Origin: Planctomycetota bacterium
Lineage (GTDB): Bacteria; Planctomycetota; Brocadiia; Brocadiales; Brocadiaceae
Length of the DNA stretch: 64,000 bases
Direction of reading: 5' to 3'
NCBI GenBank assembly: GCA_016873165.1
Contig: VGXV01000002.1
Span: forward strand, 62,001-126,000
The notes below the pieces were generated by a model. The model had not been told where the DNA came from. It searched no databases and saw only the letters and a program-made list of their open reading frames with translations. This document shows positions 52,200 through 60,097 of the stretch, in pieces (position 1 is the stretch's first letter; every line of letters starts with the position of its first letter). The translations under genes and the position numbers were made by a program.

Positions 52200-52979
52200 T
52201 TACCATCTTCCTGATGCGCCGCCTCCGCCAAATGAGCCGCCCATTCCTCCTCCAAACCCTCCGAATCCTCCAAAACCGCCTGAACCTCCTGAGCCAAACC
52301 CCCTTGGCCCTCCATAGCCTCCCCAATGATAAGGGAAAACCATCATCCTTCGCCGAAATATGCCGCCAAGTAAAAATGGCAATATAAAAAACATGAAAAG
52401 TAATGATGAAAATGGACTTTTGTGCCTTTCTGCGGTCCGACGTAATTTTGATATGTCAGGCATGCCGGTGATTTTGATGCCATTTTCTTCTGCAATTTTA
52501 TCTATCATAACAACGACGGCCTGAAAAATTCCTTCGCCAAATTGTCCCTTTCTGAAGTTAGGCACAAAAAATGTTCTCCCGAGGGTGCCGCAATAGCTGT
52601 CGGGCAATATACCCTCAAGCCCGTATCCTATTTCAAATCTATATGCCCGGTCATTTTTTGCTACGACAATGAGGGCTCCGTTGTCTTTTCCTTTTTGACC
52701 CAATTTCCATTTCGTAGCAAGTTCAATAGAGTACATTTCAATTGGTACATTATTGGTGGTATCTATGGTAAGAACAATCATTTGCGCCCCCGTCTTTTGT
52801 TCCAGTTCCTGCAAGTATCCGCTGAGCTTGTTTTCTGTAGAGGCATCGATGATATTTGCTTTGTCTTCCACGTATCGTTGAGGCACGGACAAATCTTGTC
52901 CATGCGTAACGACAGAAAACAGAAAAATAAAGAAGATAAAACTAATATTTTTTATAGAGGAAAAGTGTTTTTTATGCAT
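52200..52979 (-). CDS. TPM-domain (DUF477/YgcG) membrane protein
   Basis: About 259 residues from start 52979 (MHKKHFSSIKNISFIFFIFL). Signal peptide or anchor, TPM domain (about 35-170: VEDKANIIDASTENKLSGYL, GNGALIVVAKNDRAYRFEIG-like, GYGLEGILPDSYCG), one membrane helix (about 195-212) and a Gly-rich tail (GGSGGFGGFGGFGGGMGGSF). Overlaps the upstream nucleotidyltransferase-like gene by 8 nt. Typical LemA partner. Confidence 0.92.
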   Translation of the reverse strand: MHKKHFSSIKNISFIFFIFLFSVVTHGQDLSVPQRYVEDKANIIDASTENKLSGYLQELEQKTGAQMIVLTIDTTNNVPIEMYSIELATKWKLGQKGKDNGALIVVAKNDRAYRFEIGYGLEGILPDSYCGTLGRTFFVPNFRKGQFGEGIFQAVVVMIDKIAEENGIKITGMPDISKLRRTAERHKSPFSSLLFMFFILPFLLGGIFRRRMMVFPYHWGGYGGPRGFGSGGSGGFGGFGGFGGGMGGSFGGGGASGRW

Positions 52980-53727
52980 TTTTAACTTTAAATTCGTCAA
53001 TTTTCCCCGCGAGGGCATCGATTTCACAGTATAACTCTTCGAAAATTTCCTTAAGTTCGTCTGCGGAAGGATTCAAATCTTTTGCTTTTATTGCGAGCAA
53101 TCTTGTAAACGGGTCTATTTTAATATTGCAGCAATCCCGTATTGCAGAGAGAACATTATTTTTTTCTTTAGGGGGTTTTTGATCATACAAGAACAAGACG
53201 CCTCGAAAGATAGGGAAATAGCAGGAAATGGTTCCCTTGAACAAATCTTTCAAGATTGTTTTGTTTCCCATGGCTCTTATATACCCCTGACAAATTTGCA
53301 GAAGACGGCTTTTCAATTCGCGTTCGCACTGAAGCCTGACAGATGTTTTTTCAATCGCCAAATCTTTCAGGACATCCTCTCCGTATGCAAGCTGATTATT
53401 AAGTTTCATATCGAAAAATTCCAGAGGGAATTCCGCGAGAGACCGGTTTATGTAGTTTTTTGTCATTATCAGTGGGGCATGTAGTTTCTTTTTGCCGTAT
53501 CTTTTCCCCAATGAAGCAATAAAATCGAAAAAAGAAACTTTGATATCTTTAACAATGATTAAAGTATTGATATCGGAATGTTTTACATCGAAATCTTTTG
53601 TTATGACGCTGCCGATGATGTAAAGAGAAATAATATTTTCACTGTTATATGACAGAATATCAAGAAGGAATGATTCCACATTTTTCTTTGTTTCTGCGGG
53701 TAAATCGGAAAGATTAAGCGTTTCCAT
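52972..53727 (-). CDS. Nucleotidyltransferase-fold protein with altered catalytic motif
   Basis: 251 residues from start 53727, with GGAGG upstream (the frame extends to 53838 without support). The N-terminal nucleotidyltransferase-like fold has IISLYIIGSVITKDFDVKHS then DINTLIIVKD, i.e. GS...SDIN in place of the usual GS...SDID/SDVD. The second metal-binding Asp is therefore Asn. The remainder is a helical bundle. Possibly a non-catalytic or divergent member. Co-transcribed with TPM and LemA genes. Confidence 0.65.
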   Translation of the reverse strand: METLNLSDLPAETKKNVESFLLDILSYNSENIISLYIIGSVITKDFDVKHSDINTLIIVKDIKVSFFDFIASLGKRYGKKKLHAPLIMTKNYINRSLAEFPLEFFDMKLNNQLAYGEDVLKDLAIEKTSVRLQCERELKSRLLQICQGYIRAMGNKTILKDLFKGTISCYFPIFRGVLFLYDQKPPKEKNNVLSAIRDCCNIKIDPFTRLLAIKAKDLNPSADELKEIFEELYCEIDALAGKIDEFKVKNA

Positions 53728-53770
53728 TGTCGCGTTCCTCCATAGATAACCAAGGCGGTTTACAGAGTTT

Positions 53771-54022
53771 CTAACTTTCTCGTTCTTCCAGTTTTTTGCG
53801 TAAAGCGATATTTTCCTTTTTGGTTGCTTCCAGATCAAATTGTAAATATTTTATGTTTAATCGTAATGTATCGAGGGTATCTTGTAAAACCCTGAATGAT
53901 TTAAGGAGTTCCTCGCATTTTTCTCCCATTTCGCCATTTATAGTGAAACCTTTTGATTCGGTGAGTTCTTTGATTTCTTCCAATAGTTTTAACAGTTTGT
54001 CCTGGAAAGTTTGATCATCCAT
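53771..54022 (-). CDS. Small coiled-coil protein
   Basis: 83 residues from start 54022 (MDDQTFQDKLLKLLEEIKEL), with GGAGG upstream; the frame runs to 54112. Nearly all helical, with heptad-like LRLNIKYLQFDLEATKKENI to the C-terminus. Unknown function. First gene of the run leading to the nucleotidyltransferase-like, TPM and LemA genes (spacing 43 nt). Confidence 0.65.
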   Translation of the reverse strand: MDDQTFQDKLLKLLEEIKELTESKGFTINGEMGEKCEELLKSFRVLQDTLDTLRLNIKYLQFDLEATKKENIALRKKLEERES

Positions 54023-54334
54023 AAGGAAAGCCTCCGTGAGGGTTTGTTTCTTGAGACCAGCGGCGCAAAGCGATATAACGTACGATTTAGGTTGGCTAAA
54101 GCAGCAGGGCAATTAACCTAAAGAACAAAATAACATCGGGAATAATAAGAGACATAGTATTAAATGTCAAGGTTTAAAATGGTTAAGAACAGAGAAAGGC
54201 AATATTGTAAATAAAATTTAAATTTGACAACGTCGCTTTTTGCCAATATAATTTTACAAAATAAGAAAAAATAGCGTTATTTCATAACATTTGCCGCAAT
54301 TTTATTGTGGCAATTTTGTTTTAAGGAGTCATTT
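54023..54334. promoter_or_regulatory. Intergenic region with consensus promoter for the tetrapyrrole operon
   Basis: TTGACA at 54224-54229, 17-nt spacer, TATAAT at 54247-54252: an exact consensus sigma70 promoter on the plus strand. Start near 54259 gives a leader of about 75 nt ending in AAGGAG (54323-54328). No gene in the remainder. Confidence 0.85.
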
Positions 54335-55210
54335 TTGGAGTGGGATGAATCAGCAACGCTGCTGCTGGAGAAAGTGCCGCCATTTGTACAGAAAAAGGTG
54401 CGTGATAAGGTGGAAACACTTGCCCGTGAACAGGGAAAAGACCTGATCACCGCGGCGGAAGTGATGGCGGCAAGAGAAGCTTTTTCCGGCAGCCAGAATA
54501 AACAGCCTCGCATGGAGAGTAAAAGTACGGAAAACAGCAAACTCTCCGTCCTCAAAAAATATCAAAAATACTTTGACGACCAGGGAAATCCCGTTTTATA
54601 CCAGGTGAAAGCCTGCAGGGGTGCGGAAGTAAATTGCCCGTTTCTTATTAAAGATTCAGAATATTTATCGGGCAAACTCCGTGAGAAATTGAAGGAATTG
54701 CAATTTACTGACAAATTGATCGACAAGATCGAAGGAAGAATCCTGCCTCACCATACGATGAAACTTGCGGTTTCCGGCTGTCCGAACAGTTGTTCCATGC
54801 CACAAATTAAAGATTTTGGCGTTCATGCGGTAGAACCGGTTTTTGTTGATGCTGAATCTGCGTGCATTGAATGCATGAAATGTGTGGAAGCCTGCAGGGA
54901 AGATGCAATAACGGTAAAGGATGCGCAGGTAAGTATTGATAAAGAAAAATGTGTGCATTGTGGCATTTGTGCGAGGGTGTGCCCTGTCGGCACGATAAAA
55001 GCATCAGAAGTCAGATACCGTGTAATGATCGGCGGAAAGGTAGGGCGACATCCGAAATTTGCTATAGAGCTGTTTTCGCAGGCGGATGAATCTACCGTAC
55101 TGAAGGCATTGGAAGTATGCGTGGAAATGATACTTTCCAGCAAGGAAGAACACCGGTTCAGAACGCTTATAGAACAGCAAGGCATAGAGGAGATAAAGAG
55201 CAAAATATGA
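54335..55210 (+). CDS. PCP-reductase / siroheme-FeS half-reductase / ferredoxin fusion
   Basis: 291 residues from TTG 54335, chosen because AAGGAG lies 6 nt upstream and family members begin MEW. Domains: PCP_red (light-independent protochlorophyllide-reductase-like) about 1-50 (WDESATLLLEKVPPFVQKKV, LITAAEVMAARE); nitrite/sulfite-reductase-type region with CRGAEVNC and VSGCPNSC (C-x6-C...C-x3-C, a siroheme-linked 4Fe-4S pattern); two ferredoxin clusters CIECMKCVEACR and CVHCGICARVCP. Its stop overlaps the siroheme decarboxylase start (ATGA). Not a full sulfite reductase (too short). A redox role with siroheme or its product in haem synthesis is inferred from context. Confidence 0.8.
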   Translation: MEWDESATLLLEKVPPFVQKKVRDKVETLAREQGKDLITAAEVMAAREAFSGSQNKQPRMESKSTENSKLSVLKKYQKYFDDQGNPVLYQVKACRGAEVNCPFLIKDSEYLSGKLREKLKELQFTDKLIDKIEGRILPHHTMKLAVSGCPNSCSMPQIKDFGVHAVEPVFVDAESACIECMKCVEACREDAITVKDAQVSIDKEKCVHCGICARVCPVGTIKASEVRYRVMIGGKVGRHPKFAIELFSQADESTVLKALEVCVEMILSSKEEHRFRTLIEQQGIEEIKSKI

Positions 55211-55674
55211 TATTGTGCGATACAGACAGAAAAATACTCCATCGGCTTCAATCAAACTTACCGCTCGAATCGAGGCCTTTTCTGGCATTGAGCAAAGAGC
55301 TTGGCATTGATGAAGATACGATAATTGAACGGATAAAATACATGATTGACAACAAGTTTGTCAGGCGTCTTGCCCCGATAATCAACACCCAGGCCATGGG
55401 AAGGGAAGCAACGCTCGCCGCAATAAAGGTTCCTGAAGACCGCATTGAAGAAGTAAGTGAAATTATCAATGAATACACCGGCGTATCTCATAATTACCTC
55501 CGTAAAGGAAAAAACAAGGAGATACCTTACAATATGTGGTTTACCATGTCCGCAAAAGACGATGAGGAACTCAACAGCAATTTGAAGGAAATAGAGGATC
55601 GTACCGGGTTGGTCGTACGGAGCCTGCCTACGGTAAAGAAATTCAAGATAGGGGTTAAATTTAAAATTTATTGA
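55207..55674 (+). CDS. ahbA: Siroheme decarboxylase subunit (Lrp-like)
   Basis: 155 residues. AsnC/Lrp-fold protein lacking a typical regulator context: LCDTDRKILHRLQSNLPLES, FLALSKELGIDEDTIIERIK, RRLAPIINTQAMGREATLAA, GVSHNYLRKGKNKEIPYNMW and WFTMSAKDDEE. The YNMWFT block is typical of AhbA/AhbB/NirDLGH siroheme decarboxylases rather than amino-acid regulators. Overlaps the preceding gene (ATGA) and is followed by a paralogue. Converts siroheme to didecarboxysiroheme in alternative haem or haem d1 synthesis. Confidence 0.85.
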   Translation: MILCDTDRKILHRLQSNLPLESRPFLALSKELGIDEDTIIERIKYMIDNKFVRRLAPIINTQAMGREATLAAIKVPEDRIEEVSEIINEYTGVSHNYLRKGKNKEIPYNMWFTMSAKDDEELNSNLKEIEDRTGLVVRSLPTVKKFKIGVKFKIY

Positions 55675-55679
55675 TAGCC

Positions 55680-56150
55680 ATGGATGATAAAAACGAAGAT
55701 ATCGATCTTAAACTTATAAAGTATACACAGGAGGGACTTCCCCTCACCAGGACGCCTTATAAGGATATTGGCGTTGCCATAGGAATCCCGGAGGAAGAAG
55801 TAATTCAACGGCTAAAAAATCTTTTGGAAACAGGGAAAATCAGAAGGCTTGCGGCGTCAATTGCCCATCGCAAGATCGGCATCAACGCAAATGCCATGTG
55901 CGTATGGAAGGTTCCCAAAGAACGGGTGGATGCGGTTGGCAAGATTATGGCAAAGTTCGAAGAGGTAACCCATTGTTATGAACGTCCTACATATTCGGAT
56001 TGGGCATATAATGTTTTTACCATGATACATGGCTATACCGATGAAGAATGCGAGGCCGTGATAGAAGCGATAAAGAAACAGACAGGATTAAATGATTACG
56101 TTGTTTTGTATAGTGAGAAAGAGTTTAAAAAAGTAGGGGTACGTATATAA
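55680..56150 (+). CDS. ahbB: Siroheme decarboxylase subunit (Lrp-like), second copy
   Basis: 156 residues from ATG 55680; TTG 55671, overlapping the previous stop, is also possible. IDLKLIKYTQEGLPLTRTPY, VIQRLKNLLETGKIRRLAAS, HRKIGINANAMCVWKVPKER and THCYERPTYSDWAYNVFTMI. Together with ahbA it makes the two-subunit decarboxylase. AhbC/AhbD (radical SAM) genes are not in the window. A gene pair for haem d1 (NirDL/NirGH) cannot be told from haem b (Ahb) by sequence reading alone, but anammox haem demand favours haem b. Confidence 0.82.
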   Translation: MDDKNEDIDLKLIKYTQEGLPLTRTPYKDIGVAIGIPEEEVIQRLKNLLETGKIRRLAASIAHRKIGINANAMCVWKVPKERVDAVGKIMAKFEEVTHCYERPTYSDWAYNVFTMIHGYTDEECEAVIEAIKKQTGLNDYVVLYSEKEFKKVGVRI

Positions 56151-56197
56151 GAAGTTTTACTGAGAATTTTCAGCGTGGTTGGTTTTCGTCCCTTTTT

Positions 56198-57208
56198 TTA
56201 TTCTATTATTCCGTCCTGCACGCGGAATTGAGAATTGAGGCGTGGACGGGAAGTGAGTTTCCCGCTATAGGTAATGGTATTTCCCTCTGAAATACTCAGC
56301 ACTTTTTGGTACATCTTCCAGTCGAACAGAACAATAACATCAGCCTTTTTCCCGTTGCCTTGATGGCTGATTCCCACTCGGTTCCAGTCTACACGTCCTA
56401 TCCCCTTATACACAACCATGCCATTCCAGCGAATATATTTGCCATCATATTTTTCCCATTGCGCTTTCTTTTCTGAACGTGAAAGAGAGCTTTCTTCACC
56501 AAACAATTTGTTTAATTCCTCAAAGGAAACATCGATAAAATTTTTGTGAGGGTCGCCGGATTCTATTTCTTTTGGTTGTGTGCCGGAATCTTTTTTGACG
56601 TCGTATCCGTCATTTCGTGTTATTGAAGATGGAAGGGAAACGGGGAGAATGGTGGTTTCCCCCTGTTCTTTCTGGCTGATAAACATTGCCGCGTTGTTTC
56701 CTTCCGCAAATAATTTATAAAACCTGTTTTTATAAACAAGGGCTTTTTCTTTATCATAGTGGAAAGAGACACAGTCGTTGATATTTCTGTCCAGATATGC
56801 CATCCAGTTGTATACGCCCGTAATCAATATCCTGTCGTCAAGTATTATAAAATCCTGATGCGGGTTGCGTTCATGGTCGTTGTCTGGCAAGTTTATGACG
56901 CGAACATCAAATCCCTGTTGTATCAGTTCTGTCGCCAAGAGGCCTTTTGATGGATTATATTTGTGCCTGAGAATAACTACTCTTGCGCGAACACCTCTTG
57001 TTTTTGCGTTTACCAGATATTCACCGATATCCAATGCCGCAAAATCATGAATGCATACATCCACACTGTGCTGTGTGTATTGCAATGCTTCGTTCATTTT
57101 GTCTTTAATGGTGTTCCCCGTAATAGGGGGAGTTTCTTCTGCTTGTACAATGGGGTATTCAAGGATTTGTACAAGGAAAAACAGGATGAATATCAGTTGT
57201 AACTTCAT
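56198..57208 (-). CDS. Exported phospholipase-D-fold protein with C-terminal OB-like domain
   Basis: 336 residues with an N-terminal signal peptide (about 1-23). PLDc_2-type domain: VDVCIHDFAALDIGEYL, VRARVVILRHKYN, and the active-site-like RNPHQDFIILDDRILITGVY. HKD normally reads HxKxxxxD; here it is HxD, so the catalytic Lys is lost. The C-terminal part (KYIRWNGMVVYKGIGRVDWN) resembles OB-fold/nuclease-associated beta domains. Start overlaps the nnrD stop by 4 nt. Possibly inactive or with a different specificity. Confidence 0.75.
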   Translation of the reverse strand: MKLQLIFILFFLVQILEYPIVQAEETPPITGNTIKDKMNEALQYTQHSVDVCIHDFAALDIGEYLVNAKTRGVRARVVILRHKYNPSKGLLATELIQQGFDVRVINLPDNDHERNPHQDFIILDDRILITGVYNWMAYLDRNINDCVSFHYDKEKALVYKNRFYKLFAEGNNAAMFISQKEQGETTILPVSLPSSITRNDGYDVKKDSGTQPKEIESGDPHKNFIDVSFEELNKLFGEESSLSRSEKKAQWEKYDGKYIRWNGMVVYKGIGRVDWNRVGISHQGNGKKADVIVLFDWKMYQKVLSISEGNTITYSGKLTSRPRLNSQFRVQDGIIE

Positions 57209-58080
57209 GTGTTTTTTTGTAAGTGGCTGAAAAAAGCTTTTGGTAAATTATCCAGAATATCCGAAGCGATCATAGATATTTCACCAATGGTTTCTTTTGC
57301 GTAATCTCCGGCCATGCCATGCAAATATACTCCCAATTGCGCTGCTTCAAACGGTGAAAAGCCTTGTCCGGGAAGGGCGGCAATCATGCCGGTTAATACA
57401 TCTCCGGAACCGGCGGTAGCCATTCCCGGGTTGCCGGTGGTATTGACGTAATATTTTTCGTTATTCATGACAATTGTGTTGCTGCCTTTTAAAACCAGGG
57501 TAACGTTGTTTCTGGATTGAATGAATCTTTCCGCGATTTCTTTGCGATGTGATTGTATTTCTTTGACGGAAGAAACGTTCAAAAGGCGCGCCATTTCTCC
57601 GGGATGGGGAGTAATGATGATGTGTTCTTTTATTTTGTCCAAAGTCGATATATCGTCGGCAAGGGCGTTAATTCCGTCGGCATCCAGCACAATGGGGCGT
57701 TCGAGGTTTTGCAGTAACCATAGTATGAGTCTTTTTGTTTCCGTGTATTGTGATAATCCCGGGCCAATGGCAACTACGTCAAAACGGTGGGCAAAGTCAA
57801 GGATATCCTGTCTTCCCATATCGGAAAAGGTTTTTAAATGGGTTTCCGGCAGCGGATGGGTCATAACGCAGGTCAGCTTTGCCGCGACAATTCCGTGCAG
57901 ACTTTCGGGTATCCCGAGAGTCACAAGACCGGCGCCTGAGCGTAATGCCGCTTTACTGCATAGGCATGCTGCTCCTGTCATGCCATAAGAACCGGCAAGC
58001 ACAAAAACCCTGCCAAAATTCCCTTTATGGCTGTCAGATTTTCTGGGTGGTATTTTTGGTATATTGATTATCTGTTGCAT
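57205..58080 (-). CDS. nnrD: ADP-dependent NAD(P)H-hydrate dehydratase
   Basis: 291 residues. Ribokinase-like repair enzyme that restores hydrated NAD(P)H. RKSDSHKGNFGRVFVLAGSY, AALRSGAGLVTLGIP, VVAIGPGLSQYTET, IVLDADGINAL, IITPHPGEMARLL and AGSGDVLTGMIAALPGQG are all family blocks. The N-terminal NnrE epimerase domain usually fused is absent. Overlaps the PLD-like gene by 4 nt. Confidence 0.94.
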   Translation of the reverse strand: MQQIINIPKIPPRKSDSHKGNFGRVFVLAGSYGMTGAACLCSKAALRSGAGLVTLGIPESLHGIVAAKLTCVMTHPLPETHLKTFSDMGRQDILDFAHRFDVVAIGPGLSQYTETKRLILWLLQNLERPIVLDADGINALADDISTLDKIKEHIIITPHPGEMARLLNVSSVKEIQSHRKEIAERFIQSRNNVTLVLKGSNTIVMNNEKYYVNTTGNPGMATAGSGDVLTGMIAALPGQGFSPFEAAQLGVYLHGMAGDYAKETIGEISMIASDILDNLPKAFFSHLQKNT

Positions 58081-58134
58081 AAAACGTGATTATTATGAAA
58101 CACCGGGTTACACGGTAAAAAAATTACATAGCCA

Positions 58135-58887
58135 TTATTTCCTCTTACTGTTAATCAGTGAGGCAACGCATGCCGCGCCAAAACCATTATCGATATTTAC
58201 CACAGCGACGCCGGAAGCGCAACTGTTCAGCATTGATAAAAGGGGGGCAAGGCCGTTAAAACTTGCTCCATAGCCGATGCTTGTGGGCACTCCGATGACG
58301 GGACAATCGACAAGCCCGCCCACGACGCTCGCCAGAGCTCCTTCCATTCCCGCAACAACTATAATAACATTGGCCTTCAGCAATTCTCCATGGTTTTTCA
58401 TTAATCGATGAATGCCCGCAACGCCGACATCGTACAACGCTTTTACATTATTTCCCATAAATTCCGCCGTAACCCTTGCCTCTTCCGCTATAGGAATGTC
58501 AGAGGTGCCCGCAGTAACAATCATAATGAGTCCTTCGTTTGTAACTCCCCTGGTTTTGCGCAGGGTAATTGTCTTTGCCTGTGCGTGGTAAACCGCTTCG
58601 GGAAATTTTCTGGAAACGGCGTTGTAAACTTCAGTATTTGCCCTGGTAGCCAGCATGTCTTGCCCGTTTTCAACAATATGCTCTACAATCTTTACCACCT
58701 GTTCAGGCGTTTTTCCCATGCAAAAGATTACTTCGGGGTAACCGCAGCGAATTTTCCGGTGAATATCTACCTTCGCAAACCCGATGTCCTTGTAAGGAAG
58801 TTCTCTAATCTTTTCAAGAACATCGGTTAGAGGTACTTTGCCTTCTTTATAATTTTCCAGTAATTGTTGTATTTTTTCAATGTCCAT
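58135..58887 (-). CDS. larB: LarB, nickel-pincer cofactor biosynthesis (AIRC-fold)
   Basis: 250 residues. The PurE-like C-terminal domain (GTSDIPIAEEARVTAEFMGN, MEGALASVVGGLVDCPVIGV and GVPTSIGYGASFNGLAPLLS) with the LarB N-terminal extension (YPEVIFCMGKTPEQVVKIVE). LarB carboxylates nicotinic acid adenine dinucleotide, the first step of the pincer cofactor of LarA. No larC, larE or larA nearby. It is 54 nt upstream of nnrD on the same strand. Confidence 0.92.
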   Translation of the reverse strand: MDIEKIQQLLENYKEGKVPLTDVLEKIRELPYKDIGFAKVDIHRKIRCGYPEVIFCMGKTPEQVVKIVEHIVENGQDMLATRANTEVYNAVSRKFPEAVYHAQAKTITLRKTRGVTNEGLIMIVTAGTSDIPIAEEARVTAEFMGNNVKALYDVGVAGIHRLMKNHGELLKANVIIVVAGMEGALASVVGGLVDCPVIGVPTSIGYGASFNGLAPLLSMLNSCASGVAVVNIDNGFGAACVASLINSKRK

Positions 58888-59018
58888 AATAAATATTTTT
58901 TAATTTTCCGGCTCAAATTTAAGAAACAATTCTTGCTGAATACATTATCATATTCATACCAAAAACCATAATATAAAAGTAAATTAATAATGGAGAAAAA
59001 GGAGCTATTGTAGAAGCG

Positions 59019-60026
59019 CTAAGGAATAGCCTCCAGGTGTAACGCTGAAATATCTCCCTCTAAATATTTCCAATAAGCAAGACCCGCCACCATGGCGGCG
59101 TTATCGGTGCAAAGTTTTATGGAAGGGTAATACACGGGCAACCCTGTTTCTTCTGAAATTTCCAGAAATTTTTTCCTTAATCGTGAATTTGCCGCAACAC
59201 CTCCTCCAAGTAATATGCTCCTAACGTTATGCATCTTTGCGGCGAGCGCTGTTTTATAAACAAGAACATCAATGACCGCTTCCTGAAAACTTGCTGATAT
59301 GTCGGCAATCTCTGTGGCGCTTTTTGTTGCCGGTTTTATCCGGGTTTGGTCTTGTCCTTTGACATGATAAAGCACGGCGGTTTTTAATCCGCTGAAGCTA
59401 AAATCAAGGGAGTTTTTCTCAAGATATACCCTGGGAAAAGGTATTGCATTGCAATTGCCTTGTTTTGCCAATTTGTCAATAACAGGCCCTCCGGGGTAAC
59501 CGAGACCTAATATTTTCGATACTTTATCAAATGCCTCTCCTGCTGCGTCGTCTATGGTTTCTCCTAACAAAACGTGTTTCGTTTCTTTTTCCGAAAGGAA
59601 CAGCGAGGTATGTCCGCCGGAAACGACAAGGCTTATCGCGGGATAGGAGATGGCATTATGTTCCAGATTGTTTGCGTATATGTGGGCATGCAGGTGGTGA
59701 ATGGCAATTAAAGGAATATTGAATGCCATACTCAGCGTCTTTGCCGCGGTGACCCCAATCAGCAGGGAGCCAATTAATCCGGGAGAATTTACGACGGCAA
59801 TAGCGTTGATGTCGGAAAGCATTACCTTTGCTTCCGTAATGGCATTGTGGATAATTCCGATGATGGATTCAAGGTGCGCCCGGCATGCGATTTCAGGCAC
59901 CACTCCTCCGAACGGACGGTGAAGTTTGTCCTGTGAGAGTATTATGTTTGAGAGTATTTCCCTGCCATTTTTAACTACTGCAACGGATGTTTCGTCACAG
60001 GATGTTTCAATACCAAGAATAAGCAT
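59019..60026 (-). CDS. tsaD: tRNA threonylcarbamoyladenosine transferase subunit TsaD
   Basis: 335 residues. LGIETSCDETSVAVVKNGRE, HLHAHIYANN (metal histidines), LVVSGGHTSLF, DDAAGEAFDKVSKILGLGYP, GGGVAANSRLR and CTDNAAMVAGL. Complete ASKHA-fold protein for t6A37 synthesis. Independent of neighbours in function; followed by the S41 protease gene upstream. Confidence 0.97.
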   Translation of the reverse strand: MLILGIETSCDETSVAVVKNGREILSNIILSQDKLHRPFGGVVPEIACRAHLESIIGIIHNAITEAKVMLSDINAIAVVNSPGLIGSLLIGVTAAKTLSMAFNIPLIAIHHLHAHIYANNLEHNAISYPAISLVVSGGHTSLFLSEKETKHVLLGETIDDAAGEAFDKVSKILGLGYPGGPVIDKLAKQGNCNAIPFPRVYLEKNSLDFSFSGLKTAVLYHVKGQDQTRIKPATKSATEIADISASFQEAVIDVLVYKTALAAKMHNVRSILLGGGVAANSRLRKKFLEISEETGLPVYYPSIKLCTDNAAMVAGLAYWKYLEGDISALHLEAIP

Positions 60027-60097
60027 TTTGCAGAAAAAGCAGGAAGATATCCCGCATGTAATAAGAATTCATGAATCAATGACCGATCTGTGGTTTG

